From Burkholderiales bacterium (lineage in GTDB: Bacteria; Pseudomonadota; Gammaproteobacteria; Burkholderiales; Burkholderiaceae_C), in the NCBI GenBank assembly GCA_006227785.1, contig SBFU01000476.1:1-5159 (forward strand): DNA of 5,159 nucleotides. The letters are read 5' to 3'. The notes under the pieces were generated by a model that saw nothing but the letters and a program-made list of their open reading frames with translations, was not told the origin of the DNA and searched no databases. How positions within the stretch are numbered: position 1 is the first letter of the stretch; every line of letters starts with the position of its first letter. This document shows positions 5,069 through 5,159 of this stretch, piece after piece. The position numbers and the translations under genes are program-made.

Positions 5069-5159
5069 CCCTCCTGCGCCGGCTGGGTGCGGCGGTGCTC
5101 TGTTCTCTCGCACTGACCGCTGTCGCCGGCTCCATCGAGCCGGGTCAGCCCTTGCCCAC
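5056..5159 (+). CDS. N-terminus of an exported protein (truncated by window end)
   Basis: Only 34 codons are visible before the window ends. The peptide MRSLTLLRRLGAAVLCSL, followed by ALTAVAG, is a good Sec signal peptide: basic residues at 2, 8 and 9, a hydrophobic core at 10-23 and a likely cleavage after Ala-Val-Ala (residue 24). The mature part would start GSIEPGQPLP. The ATG overlaps the globin end by 13 nt, and GAGGA at 5044-5048 lies 7 nt upstream. Cys16 is not in a convincing lipobox. The xxxxGQPLP opening recalls periplasmic thioredoxin-like (redoxin/TlpA) proteins, but too little is seen to assign a family. Confidence 0.65.
   Translation, partial: MRSLTLLRRLGAAVLCSLALTAVAGSIEPGQPLP

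Noticed and set aside
1..5159. Mobile elements, CRISPR arrays, tRNA or rRNA genes.
   Set aside because: No transposase or integrase frame, no regularly spaced repeats, no terminal inverted repeats and no tRNA-like or rRNA-like sequence were seen. Coding density leaves no room for them.

Overview
The window is about 5.2 kb of GC-rich DNA (roughly two thirds G+C by eye). It is densely packed with eight complete or partial genes plus one gene running off each kind of edge: nine in all, every one on the + strand. Gene boundaries are 1-nt gaps, short gaps, or 4- to 13-nt overlaps, with good Shine-Dalgarno sites. The only longer gap is 63 nt, at 3546-3608. Composition, gene families and compactness suggest a respiratory Gram-negative bacterium, most likely a betaproteobacterium of the Burkholderiales type. 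This placement is inference; no taxonomic marker gene is present.

Region 1 (2-2032) encodes a membrane electron-transfer module. It holds the C-terminal part of an octaheme c-type cytochrome of the tetrathionate-reductase (OTR) family, a four-helix di-heme cytochrome b, and a Tat-type Rieske [2Fe-2S] protein. No cytochrome bc1-type petB or petC is present. The set looks like a quinone-linked redox complex that pairs Rieske and cytochrome b parts with a multiheme enzyme.

Region 2 (2059-2468) carries the two small membrane proteins that normally follow cytochrome bd oxidase genes: CydX (38 aa) and a YbgE-family protein. The large subunits CydA and CydB are not in the window. They would have to lie upstream of the octaheme gene or elsewhere in the genome.

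Region 3 (2470-3545) carries a metallo-beta-lactamase-fold protein related to ETHE1/persulfide dioxygenases, with several metal-site residues replaced. It is followed, with an ATGA overlap, by a small conserved protein of unknown function (DUF6858-like).

Region 4 (3609-5159) begins with its own strong ribosome binding site. It encodes a BASS/ACR3-superfamily membrane transporter lacking the Cys and Glu expected of arsenite exporters, then a group II truncated hemoglobin with an unusual cysteine-rich tail, then the start of an exported protein cut off by the window end.

Taken together (inference), the cluster fits respiration under stress from reduced sulfur or nitrogen oxides. OTR-type enzymes reduce tetrathionate, nitrite or hydroxylamine in vitro, bd oxidases tolerate sulfide and NO, ETHE1 relatives act on persulfides, and truncated hemoglobins bind O2 and NO. 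The points most worth a second look are the OTR/cytochrome b/Rieske combination, the CydX-YbgE pair without CydAB, the altered ETHE1-like active site, the altered ACR3-like transporter and the Cys-tailed globin.
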